A stretch of 19,396 nucleotides of DNA from JAGOSA01 sp039795715 (GTDB lineage Bacteria; Patescibacteriota; Minisyncoccia; Phycocordibacterales; UBA9973): NCBI GenBank assembly GCA_039795715.1, contig JBDKLD010000054.1, positions 1-19,396 on the forward strand, in the 5' to 3' direction. The stretch's first letter is position 1, and every line of letters begins with the position of its first letter. The translations under genes and the position numbers were made by a program. This document shows, one piece after another, positions 7,943 to 14,194 of the stretch. The notes below the pieces were generated by a model, which was not told the DNA's origin, did not search any database, and saw nothing but the letters and a program-made list of their open reading frames with translations.

Positions 7943-8959
7943 CTAGGAGCTTGAATATTCTTCTTTGTAGATGCTCATGAGGGTAAGGAAAAGGCTGAGA
8001 GAGAGCGGGCCGACGATAAGCCCTGCAACACCGAGGAGCGCGACACCACCTAGCACAGAGAAAAGTACGGCAATTGGAGGCAAGTCAATATTTTTACCAA
8101 CAATAATTGGTTGGAGAATGTTATCTATCGTACCTACCAAGGCAATCGACCAAATCATGAGCCCGATACCATGAACTGGATTACCAGTAAGGAAAAGGAA
8201 GAGAATGGCTGGTAAAGCAACGATGCCAGTACCGATAGAAGGCACCATGGAGGCAATACCTGCAAGCACTGCCCACAACACTGGGTTTGGTACGCCGAAA
8301 ATGGTGAAGCCTATGCCGAGTAGCAGACCCTGAGCAAGCGCAATGAGTATGTAACCACGCATGACGCCATTGACTGCATTTGAAAGCTTGTTGAAAATCT
8401 GGTCGTCGTGTCTATCGGCAAGTGGCGAGAGCTTGACGAGGTAGTCACGGAAGTGCTCGCCATCTTTGAGGAAGTAGAAAAGCGAGAGGAGTATAAGTAG
8501 GATGGAGAAAATAGTATGTATTGTTGTGGCAAATATAGTGCCAAGTGAATTAGTGAGGAAGGTCGCAATATCGCCGAGCTTGTCTCTAATTGGCGCTTCT
8601 GATATTCCGGGGAAAATAGACCGGAACCAGCCGACGAGGTCGTTGATGTACTGCTGTCCAGATCCGCCGTTTGAGAGCGAGCGGAAAAGTGATTGGGCTT
8701 CGGTGACGACTTTTGCTCCGATGAAGTATAGCGGGACACCAAGAATGATAAAAAAGAGGAGGACAGTGATAAGTGCTGATGCCCAAGAAACGCCACCTGT
8801 TACACGACGGCGTATCCATTTGTAAATCGGAAAGAGGACAACAGCGAGTGCGGCGGCGATTGCGAGCACAACCATAAATGGCCTGAAGATTAATACTGAG
8901 AGGATCGCCACAAGTGCGAGCAAGATGAAGAAAAAGCTTTTACCTTTTATTTTTTCCAT
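7943..8959 (-). CDS. AI-2E family transporter (putative permease)
   Basis: The protein has 338 residues, the typical family length, and is strongly hydrophobic with about eight membrane segments. An N-terminal pair lies at ~9-45, one segment at ~60-80, one at ~145-165, and a cluster from ~205 to the end. The C-terminal signature is clear: PSIGTGIVALPA, then GTIDNILQPIIVGKNIDLPP and GGVALLGVAGLIVGPL, as in AI-2E/PerM-type permeases (PF01594). Members have been linked to AI-2 export or sodium/proton exchange, and the substrate here cannot be told. It is transcribed alone: the upstream hydrolase gene ends 60 bp away across a palindrome, and the downstream kinase has its own promoter. A TATACT box 7 nt before the ATG suggests a leaderless message. 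Confidence 0.88.
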   Translation of the reverse strand: MEKIKGKSFFFILLALVAILSVLIFRPFMVVLAIAAALAVVLFPIYKWIRRRVTGGVSWASALITVLLFFIILGVPLYFIGAKVVTEAQSLFRSLSNGGSGQQYINDLVGWFRSIFPGISEAPIRDKLGDIATFLTNSLGTIFATTIHTIFSILLILLSLFYFLKDGEHFRDYLVKLSPLADRHDDQIFNKLSNAVNGVMRGYILIALAQGLLLGIGFTIFGVPNPVLWAVLAGIASMVPSIGTGIVALPAILFLFLTGNPVHGIGLMIWSIALVGTIDNILQPIIVGKNIDLPPIAVLFSVLGGVALLGVAGLIVGPLSLSLFLTLMSIYKEEYSSS

Positions 8960-8966
8960 TACTTAT

Positions 8967-8972
8967 AGTATA
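8967..8972 (-). promoter_or_regulatory. -10 box for the AI-2E permease, leaderless start
   Basis: TATACT on the minus strand (8972-8967) ends 7 nt before the ATG at 8959, which would put the first transcribed base at or next to the start codon. No Shine-Dalgarno sequence precedes the ATG. The expected -35 region falls inside the adjacent 42-bp palindrome. Confidence 0.55.
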
Positions 8973-8977
8973 GCACT

Positions 8978-9019
8978 GGTGGTACGATTTTTGCCATGCA
9001 TGGCAAAAATCGTACCACC
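8978..9019. repeat. Perfect 42-bp palindrome (21-bp arms, no spacer)
   Basis: The left arm reads GGTGGTACGATTTTTGCCATG (8978-8998), and the right arm (8999-9019) is its exact reverse complement, with a GCCATGCATGGC core and no mismatch. One end touches the stop codon of the YgjP-like gene (9019-9021). The other ends 5 bp from the -10 box of the permease gene. There is no T-tract beyond it on the minus strand (AGTGCTATACTATAAG follows), so it is not a standard intrinsic terminator. It could be a transcript-end hairpin, an operator over the permease -35 region, or a small mobile palindromic repeat. Confidence 0.97.
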
Positions 9020-9537
9020 TAGCGCACGCGTTTTTTGAACTCTCTGATGTGGGTAATCGGGATTTTTTCTTTTACTAAATGCCAAAATTCGTAGCCATGG
9101 TTGAAAACTTTGGTGTGACAAAGTTCGTGGACGACGAGATAGTCTTGTAAATGCTCTGGGAGAAAGACGATACGGTAGCTAAAGTTGAGGTTTTTATGTC
9201 GCGAGCAACTTCCCCAGCGAGATTTTTGATTTTTAATTGAGACGTTCTTGAAGTCAAAATGGTAGTGCTCATTGTGGAAGCGTAATTTCTCGAGCACGAG
9301 CAACTTGGCTTCCCTTTTATATTTGTCGTAGTCGCGTTTTGAAGGCTTTGGTATTGGTAAAATGTCAGCTTTTTTGTAATAAGCTACTGCGCGAGCGATC
9401 CAATCCCCTTTTTCGTGTGCAAACTTGAGTGCTGTTTCGGCAGGCATGAGCGCAGGCTGAGTGAGAAGGACCGTGCCGTCTGCGCGAACTGTGAGGCGAA
9501 GGCGCTTTGCGCGTGAGCTTTTTTTGATTTCGATCAT
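9019..9537 (-). CDS. YgjP-like zinc metallohydrolase (DUF45/WLM family)
   Basis: The protein has 172 residues, somewhat shorter than E. coli YgjP-type proteins. The metal site is visible as HELCH (137-141) followed by FNHGYEFW with His147, the third ligand pattern of the family. KSRWGSCS (105-112) is the family's second signature. The N-terminus IEIKKSSRAKRLRLTVRADG matches the usual strand-rich start. Members resemble M48 peptidases and one has been reported as a nucleotide pyrophosphatase, so the substrate is not fixed by sequence. No signal peptide or membrane segment is seen, so it should be cytoplasmic. TATAAT lies 7 nt upstream of the ATG (leaderless start), and the gene diverges from the LAGLIDADG gene across a 64-bp shared promoter region. 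Confidence 0.88.
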   Translation of the reverse strand: MIEIKKSSRAKRLRLTVRADGTVLLTQPALMPAETALKFAHEKGDWIARAVAYYKKADILPIPKPSKRDYDKYKREAKLLVLEKLRFHNEHYHFDFKNVSIKNQKSRWGSCSRHKNLNFSYRIVFLPEHLQDYLVVHELCHTKVFNHGYEFWHLVKEKIPITHIREFKKRVR

Positions 9538-9544
9538 AGTCTTT

Positions 9545-9595
9545 ATTATATCTTAAAGTTTTCTTAAGAAATATTTTAGCTATGTTTGATAAAAT
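9545..9595. promoter_or_regulatory. Divergent leaderless promoters sharing a TTTCTTAAGAAA palindrome
   Basis: The minus-strand -10 TATAAT (9550-9545) is 7 nt before the ATG at 9537. The plus-strand -10 TAAAAT (9590-9595) is 6 nt before the ATG at 9602. Between them the 12-bp palindrome TTTCTTAAGAAA (9560-9571) lies where the -35 elements of both promoters would fall, so one bound protein could affect both genes. The -10 boxes are well supported by spacing; the operator role is inference. Confidence 0.45.
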
Positions 9596-9601
9596 TACGC
9601 C

Positions 9602-10300
9602 ATGTCGAGCAATTGGAGCAAAGGTTATACAAAGGAGACGCATCCGTCTGTACAAAAAATATCTCAAACAATGCGCAGAAAAAGCATTGATAATTTTCGT
9701 GCATGGCGAGAAGAAATGAAGATAATTGGAGTATTAAAGTCTGTATATCCTCCCTTGGTTAAAAACGGTGACCTAGCTGAGTTGATTGGAGTTACACTTG
9801 GTGATGGACATATTTGTAAGTACCCTAGGACTGAGGAGTTGCGAATCATTTCAAATGCCAACAACCCAGGTTTTATAAAAAGGTACGCAAATCTAATTGA
9901 AAAAGTATTTGGAAAGAAACCGACAGTGAGAGCAAGTAATCAACAGAATTCAGTGAGTATCGGTTTTTACGAAAAACAGATTAGTAGAAGAATTGGGATA
10001 CCGACAGGTGCTCGGCTTTCTCTCGATATTCCTATTCCTGCTTGGATTTCAAAAAAAGATGAGTTTGTAGTAAGATACCTGCGTGGATTATACGAGGCGG
10101 AAGGTAGCTTCTGTGTCCATAAACCAACCTCTACTTACAAGCTTTTCTTTAGTAACAGGAACGCATCTTTGCTTGATAATGTGTATTATTCAATGCAGAG
10201 CCTTGGTTTTCATCCGCATAGGAGCAAGTATGCTATTCAACTATCGAGAAAAGCGGAAGTTTACAGAGCTATCGAGGTTTTAGGTTTTAGAAAGTACTAA
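9602..10300 (+). CDS. LAGLIDADG homing endonuclease-like protein
   Basis: The protein has 232 residues. Two LAGLIDADG-type helices are visible: LAELIGVTLGDGHI (58-71) and YLRGLYEAEGSF (159-170), each ending in an acidic residue (Asp68, Glu167) expected to bind the catalytic metal. Spacing and length fit a single-chain two-repeat enzyme. The N-terminal 45 residues (WSKGYTKETHPSVQKISQTM) resemble short NUMOD-like DNA-binding segments of homing endonucleases. No intron or intein surrounds it, so it is freestanding. The start follows TAAAAT by 6 nt (leaderless). The stop is 4 bp before a tRNA-Gln gene, so the two are probably co-transcribed. Composition is AT-rich, consistent with a mobile gene. 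Activity is not proven; it could also be a domesticated DNA-binding protein. Confidence 0.8.
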   Translation: MSSNWSKGYTKETHPSVQKISQTMRRKSIDNFRAWREEMKIIGVLKSVYPPLVKNGDLAELIGVTLGDGHICKYPRTEELRIISNANNPGFIKRYANLIEKVFGKKPTVRASNQQNSVSIGFYEKQISRRIGIPTGARLSLDIPIPAWISKKDEFVVRYLRGLYEAEGSFCVHKPTSTYKLFFSNRNASLLDNVYYSMQSLGFHPHRSKYAIQLSRKAEVYRAIEVLGFRKY

Positions 10301-10304
10301 ATAT

Positions 10305-10375
10305 TGGGGGATCTGCTAATGGTAGGCATCGCGACTCTGAATCGCGTAATCTAGGTTCGAGTCCTAGTCCCCCAG
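10305..10375 (+). tRNA. tRNA-Gln (anticodon CUG)
   Basis: A cloverleaf folds by hand: acceptor TGGGGGA (10305-10311) with TCCCCCA (10368-10374), a short D-stem TGC/GCA (10314-10316, 10326-10328) with loop TAATGGTAG, anticodon stem CGCGA/TCGCG (10330-10334, 10342-10346) with loop CTCTGAA, and T-stem CTAGG/CCTAG (10351-10355, 10363-10367) with loop TTCGAGT. The anticodon CTG is at 10337-10339, reading CAG. The T1-A72 pair and G73 discriminator (10375) are typical of tRNA-Gln. A full CCA is not encoded (G is followed by CATT). Its 3' 12 bp overlap the end of the recombinase remnant on the other strand. Confidence 0.93.
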
Positions 10376-11233
10376 CATTATAGAAATAGAAGCATTTTTA
10401 GGTGCTTTTGCGATTATCTCAAACGGACTTTTATATTTAACTGTAACGATATTTTTCTCTTTGATCGAAAGGTTCCAAAGTAAGTTTTCAATGATATCTT
10501 TCTTTTTGGTATCATCAGCTTCTAAAAACTCTTTTCGCGCTTTACTAGCTTGTAGAAATACTTTTTTGGTCGGTTCCAAAGTAAAAGCGGGTGCCTTTGA
10601 TTTGACCTCTTTGATCTGCTTTGAAATGGAAATGCGTTCGTTGTGAAGTTCAAGTGTTTTCTGGTCGTAGAGGTCTTTGGTTATCTGTTCGGCTAGGAAT
10701 GTGTCTAAAAGCTTTGATTCTTTCGTTTTAAGGCCGTCGAGTGTTATTTGCAGGGTTTGGATTATTTGCTCGGAATAGCCCGTCTGGTGCTCTTGTAGGG
10801 CTTTGGCCGCTTGGTACATGAGCTCTATTTTTCGCTCTGAAAAGTGAAGTCCGTCAAGGAGTTCGGCGACTTTTTCGTAAAGATAATTTTCTCGAAGATA
10901 TCCTTTGTGCTCGGCGCAGTTGCGCTTGCCGTTCGTGCAATAGTAATACTGGTGGCCTTTTTTGAGAGAAGCGGTGAGGTTACAACCACAATTATGGCAA
11001 GTCAAAAATCCTCGAAGCGGGAAGAATAAGGTTTTTAACTTAGGCCGTGAGCGATTAAGGGAAATATTTTGTACCTTATCAAAAGTATGTTTAGAAATTA
11101 TTGGAGTGTGATTACCTTCGTAATATTTTCCTTCACGCAACATCATACCCGAATAAAAAGGGTTAGTGAGTATTCTCTGAATTTGTGATTTAAATACTTT
11201 ATTCCCCTTGCTGGGTACTATATTCAACTGCAC
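10364..11233 (-). pseudogene. Large serine recombinase, C-terminal remnant lacking the catalytic domain
   Basis: A 289-codon frame encodes only the C-terminal part of a large serine recombinase. It holds the end of the Recombinase domain (SQIQRILTNPFYSGMMLREG, 16-35), a zinc ribbon with C79-x2-C82 and C99/C106, and a long coiled-coil (about 140-235) used in synapsis control. The resolvase domain with the catalytic serine, normally about 150 residues, is absent. An in-frame TAA (11236-11234) stands directly before the first codon, a GTG, and no resolvase sequence is seen further upstream. The stop (10366-10364) lies inside tRNA-Gln, so the last residues LGD and the stop are encoded by the complement of the tRNA 3' end. 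This fits a former element integrated at the tRNA and later deleted. Recombinase activity is not expected. Confidence 0.85.
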
Positions 11234-11298
11234 TTAAGAACTGGCCATCTTTAAGAGATTTACTTTAATTTTCGTAACTGTTAGTAATACTTGGTTGC

Positions 11299-11332
11299 TT
11301 TTCATGAAATTTTCATAAATTAAGCATATAAT
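11299..11332 (+). promoter_or_regulatory. PhoB-class promoter A: TTTTCAT direct repeat plus -10, upstream of the response regulator
   Basis: TTTTCAT occurs at 11299-11305 and again at 11310-11316, an exact 11-bp period with 4 bp between copies. The -10 TATAAT (11327-11332) follows 10 bp after the second copy, and the ATG of the regulator comes 6 nt after the -10, so the message is probably leaderless. The repeat covers the -35 position, as in pho-box promoters activated by OmpR/PhoB regulators. The same layout occurs at 13695 and 14124. Confidence 0.8.
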
Positions 11333-11338
11333 TAAAAT

Positions 11339-12010
11339 ATGAGGATACTTATTGTGGAAGATCAAGAAAAATTGGCACGGTCCATAAAGAAGGGCCTTGA
11401 GCAGAAAGGTTTTGCCGTAGACACTCTTTCTGATGGTGAATCGGGTATGCGTCGTATTGAATTTAGCCACAAAGACTACGATCTGATCATCCTCGACATT
11501 ATGCTGCCAGGAAAAAGTGGTCTCGAGATATGCAAAAAAGCTCGTGCAATAGGCATTACACTACCGATACTTATGCTTACTGCACGTGATACCGTTGAGA
11601 ATAAAATCGAAGGTTTGAATGTGGGAGCAGACGATTATCTGGTCAAACCTTTTGCATTCGAGGAATTGGTTGCGCGGGTACGTGCGCTCCTACGCCGTCC
11701 GTCTGACGCACTACCGTCAATCATTATAGTCGGTCCGATTACACTGGATACAGTTCAACATACGGTGACGAAGAATGGCAAAGAAGTAATCCTTTCTGTG
11801 AAGGAGTTCTCGATCCTCGAGCAGTTTATGCGTCGCCCGAATGAGATTGTGTCGAGGGAGACGATTATCAGCCATGTGTGGGATTTTGCATCAGAGTCGT
11901 TCAGCAACGTTGTGGATGCTCAAATAAAGAATCTTCGCAAGAAGTTACAAAATAAAAATGAAAACTTTTTTCAAACAATCCACGGCGTGGGGTACCGCTT
12001 TACAGCATAG
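11339..12010 (+). CDS. OmpR/PhoB-family response regulator
   Basis: The protein has 223 residues. The receiver domain (1-118) carries Glu7/Asp8, phospho-acceptor Asp53 in LIILDIMLPG, Thr81 in LMLTARD and Lys103 in YLVKPF. The winged-helix DNA-binding domain (about 128-222) shows the OmpR pattern: LDTVQHTVTKNGKEVILSVK, FSILEQFMRRPNEIVSRE, and VVDAQIKNLRKKL in the recognition region, ending HGVGYRF. It should bind tandem 7-bp half-sites as a dimer, and such repeats stand directly before its own gene and before two other transcription units of this block, which suggests autoregulation. The kinase gene overlaps its 3' end by 53 bp. It appears intact. Confidence 0.95.
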   Translation: MRILIVEDQEKLARSIKKGLEQKGFAVDTLSDGESGMRRIEFSHKDYDLIILDIMLPGKSGLEICKKARAIGITLPILMLTARDTVENKIEGLNVGADDYLVKPFAFEELVARVRALLRRPSDALPSIIIVGPITLDTVQHTVTKNGKEVILSVKEFSILEQFMRRPNEIVSRETIISHVWDFASESFSNVVDAQIKNLRKKLQNKNENFFQTIHGVGYRFTA

Positions 12011-12983
12011 ACTCAAGCATAATATCTTCGAACGTGCTCGAATAAAACTGACCCTGTATTACATCGGGGTCATGGTTGTTATTCTTTTAGCCTTTAGTAG
12101 TATTCTCATATACACTGTCGAATCCAAAATCAGACAAGGTCTTCGAGACAGAATTGTGATTACTCAAAATGAAGATGATCCCATCAAGGAAATGAGCGAT
12201 AAAATAGAAATGCTCATATATATTGTGGATGGCATTCTACTTGTAGGTATTGGATTTTCAAGCTATTTCCTTGCAGGGAAAACACTCAAACCTATTCGAA
12301 AGGTGCTCGAAGCACAGAAGAAATTTTCAGCCGATGCCTCGCATGATCTTCGTACTCCACTTGCAATCGTCACCACGGAATCAGAAGTGATACTAGCTGA
12401 CACAGAAGCAAGCAAGGATGATCTTCGGAAGACAATCGGGAGTAATCTTGAAGAAGTGCGGAAAATGTCAAAACTTGTTCATGATCTACTCCTCCTTTCT
12501 CGAGGAGATAATCACGCACCTGCATACGCACTAGTACGAGTAGATGCACATAATTTTCTTGAGAAAATAGTCGAAAAGATGCGAGCCCAGGCACAGCAAA
12601 AAGGACTCACTATGCATCTCAGTAGATATAAAAAAATATGTATCGCGATAGACCCTAATACTTTCGATCGGGCTATTTCAAATATTGTGCAAAATGCGAT
12701 CAAGTACACACATACCGGAACTATCACCATTGATATAACTGAAGATGTTCGAAAGGCTTACATCACGATCAAAGACACTGGAGTAGGAATAGACCAAAAA
12801 GATCTGCCACATATTTTTGATAGATTTTATAAGGCAGAGCACTCACGAAACGATATATCATCGTCGGGTCTTGGTCTCTCTATTGCAAAACTAATAATTG
12901 AAGAATATGACGGGGCAATAGAAGTAAAAAGTAATGTAGGAAAAGGCACAGAGGTCAGGATTACTGTACCAAAAACAAGTTAA
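11958..12983 (+). CDS. Sensor histidine kinase, partner of the upstream response regulator
   Basis: The protein has 341 residues. Two membrane segments (about 32-53 and 86-106) enclose only about 32 external residues, so a large ligand-binding sensor is lacking; the kinase probably senses a membrane state, a small ion or a partner protein. HisKA follows with His129 in FSADASHDLRTPL, and HATPase_c with NIVQNAIKY (242-250), DTGVGI (273-278) and GLGLSIAK (304-311). A canonical HAMP domain is not obvious; only a short linker (GKTLKPIRKVLEAQ) separates TM2 from HisKA. ATG 11958 lies inside the regulator gene (53-bp overlap) and no later ATG precedes TM1, so this start is the best choice, though a non-ATG start nearer 12010 cannot be excluded. 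Confidence 0.92.
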   Translation: MKTFFKQSTAWGTALQHRLKHNIFERARIKLTLYYIGVMVVILLAFSSILIYTVESKIRQGLRDRIVITQNEDDPIKEMSDKIEMLIYIVDGILLVGIGFSSYFLAGKTLKPIRKVLEAQKKFSADASHDLRTPLAIVTTESEVILADTEASKDDLRKTIGSNLEEVRKMSKLVHDLLLLSRGDNHAPAYALVRVDAHNFLEKIVEKMRAQAQQKGLTMHLSRYKKICIAIDPNTFDRAISNIVQNAIKYTHTGTITIDITEDVRKAYITIKDTGVGIDQKDLPHIFDRFYKAEHSRNDISSSGLGLSIAKLIIEEYDGAIEVKSNVGKGTEVRITVPKTS

Positions 12984-12988
12984 TAAAT

Positions 12989-13693
12989 ATGAATATATCC
13001 ACAAAATTAAATGAACTAATCAAAAAGATTAAAACGGATCAAGAGTTTAGAAATAACTTTTTAAAAACTGTAATCATTAGTGTCCTATTTTACTGGTTAT
13101 TGTTTTACATTGGGTCCGAATTGAAAGAGGCGAATTTTATAACACAAGCAAAGGTTCAACATTTTGTGCTGCACTATGGCTATTTTTCTTGGCTGGCATA
13201 CGTTGGGTTATTGGTGGTGACCATCCTCTCTCCACTTCCCGATACTCCTGTAGTTTTAGCGGGTGGATTTATTTTTGGTCCATATATTACAATTCCTTTG
13301 ACAATCATAGGTCAACTATTGGGAGCAACAGCGGATTTCTATTTGGCGCGAAAGCTGGGGAGGAATTTTGTTACGAAAAAATTTCCTAATGCGACAAAAG
13401 CACTTAATGAGTACAGTCACTCGCTTGGCTGGCAAACAGTGTTTCTGATGCGACTTACTCCAACTCTTTCATTTGATATTTTGAGCTATGCGGCCGGACT
13501 CTCGACGATACGATTCAGACCGTATATATTTGCGACATTCTTTGGCATGCTGCCACTTGTTGGTGTAAGCGCCATACTTGGGTATAGCGCCGGACTCCAT
13601 TCAAAGATGCTGCCTTTCGTAATAGCTGCAGTTGGTACAGTCGTCATTACAGCGATCTTTTTTGTGTTTAAAAAGCTCAATAAAGTCAAATAA
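12989..13693 (+). CDS. VTT-domain membrane protein (SNARE-associated / TVP38-DedA superfamily)
   Basis: The protein has 234 residues and about five or six hydrophobic segments (26-44, 65-82, 86-110, 150-172, 178-201, 207-227). The VTT motifs are present: SPLPDTPVVLAGGFIFG (81-97), GQLLGATADFYLARKLGR (108-125) and FLMRLTPTLSFDILSYAAGL (152-171). Superfamily members (DedA, TVP38/TMEM64) move or scramble lipids; DedA proteins are implicated in recycling undecaprenyl phosphate across the inner membrane. The gene is 5 nt downstream of the kinase, so it belongs to the two-component operon, and its stop lies 1 bp before the half-site of promoter B. With the PAP2 phosphatase downstream, a role in lipid-carrier turnover is an attractive inference, but the substrate is unknown. 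Confidence 0.88.
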   Translation: MNISTKLNELIKKIKTDQEFRNNFLKTVIISVLFYWLLFYIGSELKEANFITQAKVQHFVLHYGYFSWLAYVGLLVVTILSPLPDTPVVLAGGFIFGPYITIPLTIIGQLLGATADFYLARKLGRNFVTKKFPNATKALNEYSHSLGWQTVFLMRLTPTLSFDILSYAAGLSTIRFRPYIFATFFGMLPLVGVSAILGYSAGLHSKMLPFVIAAVGTVVITAIFFVFKKLNKVK

Positions 13694-13694
13694 A

Positions 13695-13728
13695 TGATCA
13701 CGATTTTTTCATAAGAGAAATATATGAT
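13695..13728 (+). promoter_or_regulatory. PhoB-class promoter B, upstream of the first small acidic protein
   Basis: TTTTCAT at 13706-13712 is preceded at an 11-bp period by a weaker half-site TGATCAC (13695-13701, 4 of 7 matches). The -10 TATGAT (13723-13728) starts 17 nt after the start of the second half-site, exactly as in promoters A and C. The expected transcription start coincides with an ATG at 13735. Confidence 0.7.
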
Positions 13729-13734
13729 TAAAGT

Positions 13735-13776
13735 ATGTTCTACGGTGGTCGTATGGAACAAATATTATCAATGTAA
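13735..13776 (+). CDS. Possible leaderless 13-codon leader ORF
   Basis: ATG 13735 lies 6 nt after the -10 of promoter B, the spacing seen for leaderless genes in this window. It opens a 13-codon frame (MFYGGRMEQILSM) ending at TAA 13774-13776, 12 nt before the ATG of the small acidic protein gene and in the same frame as it. It may be translated as a leader peptide or upstream ORF, or it may be a chance frame in a short 5' leader. Nothing is known of the product. Confidence 0.3.
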   Translation: MFYGGRMEQILSM

Positions 13777-13788
13777 TGTAAAAAATAC

Positions 13789-14079
13789 ATGAATAAAAAA
13801 ATATCAATGATTGCTCTTGCCGCGTTGCTCCTCGGAGCCGGCGGATCGATCGCGATGCAATCGTTTGCACAAACTCCTCCTTCTACGCCGTCAACAATTA
13901 GCACTTCAACAGATCAGTCAGTTGATCAGAAAGATCAAAGTGGCAATGATATTGAGACTAATGATGACATCGCTGGTCAAGCCGATACCGACAAATCCAG
14001 TGTTTCTGGTACGCACAATGACCAGAATGAGCAAGGCGAAACTGCAAATGATGCCGACGGTGGAGTAAACGAAGATTAA
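13789..14079 (+). CDS. Small secreted acidic protein with signal peptide
   Basis: The protein has 96 residues and no recognised family. The N-terminus MNKKISMIALAALLLGAGG is a signal peptide, with a probable cut near QSFAQ|TPPS (about residue 28). The mature part is a Thr/Ser/Pro stretch followed by a disordered, strongly acidic tail rich in Asp, Asn, Gln and Glu, with no cysteine and almost no hydrophobic residues. It is therefore exported and may bind cations or shield the surface. It shares the pentapeptide ETNDD and overall design with the next small gene. It sits alone between promoter B and a terminator, so it is the sole target of that promoter. A second frame (13811-14068) overlaps it but lacks any signal or context. 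Function unknown. Confidence 0.78.
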   Translation: MNKKISMIALAALLLGAGGSIAMQSFAQTPPSTPSTISTSTDQSVDQKDQSGNDIETNDDIAGQADTDKSSVSGTHNDQNEQGETANDADGGVNED

Positions 14080-14098
14080 TCTTTATCCACAGTTTGTT

Positions 14099-14127
14099 AA
14101 AATACCGCCTTCTAAGGCGGTATTTTT
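14099..14127 (+). terminator. Intrinsic terminator after the first small acidic protein gene
   Basis: The 11-bp stem AAAATACCGCC (14099-14109) / GGCGGTATTTT (14116-14126) has the loop TTCTAA and ends in a T-run (14123-14127). It lies 19 bp after the stop at 14079. The A-tract on the 5' side could also let it work in reverse. Its T-run is shared with the first TTTTCAT half-site of promoter C. Confidence 0.88.
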
Positions 14128-14157
14128 CATGATTTTTTCATAACTAGTTTATATACT
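14124..14157 (+). promoter_or_regulatory. PhoB-class promoter C: perfect TTTTCAT direct repeat plus -10
   Basis: TTTTCAT at 14124-14130 and 14135-14141 (period 11, spacer GATT) is followed 10 bp later by the -10 TATACT (14152-14157). The predicted start near 14164 leaves a leader of about 31 nt before ATG 14195, unlike the leaderless starts elsewhere. No Shine-Dalgarno sequence is visible. This promoter should drive the second small protein, the DUF347 protein and the PAP2 phosphatase. Confidence 0.8.
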
Positions 14158-14194
14158 TTGAGTATTAATTATTATTTTAATTTTAAGCAAATAT

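Noticed and set aside
11234..11470. A 78-codon minus-strand frame across the response regulator promoter and 5' end
   Set aside because: It lies antisense to the well-supported regulator gene and its promoter, has no family signature, and does not contain the missing recombinase catalytic domain.
13811..14068. An 85-codon frame overlapping the first small acidic protein in another plus-strand frame
   Set aside because: The other frame has a clear signal peptide and sits correctly behind promoter B; this one encodes an Arg/Met/Leu-rich sequence typical of a shadow frame.
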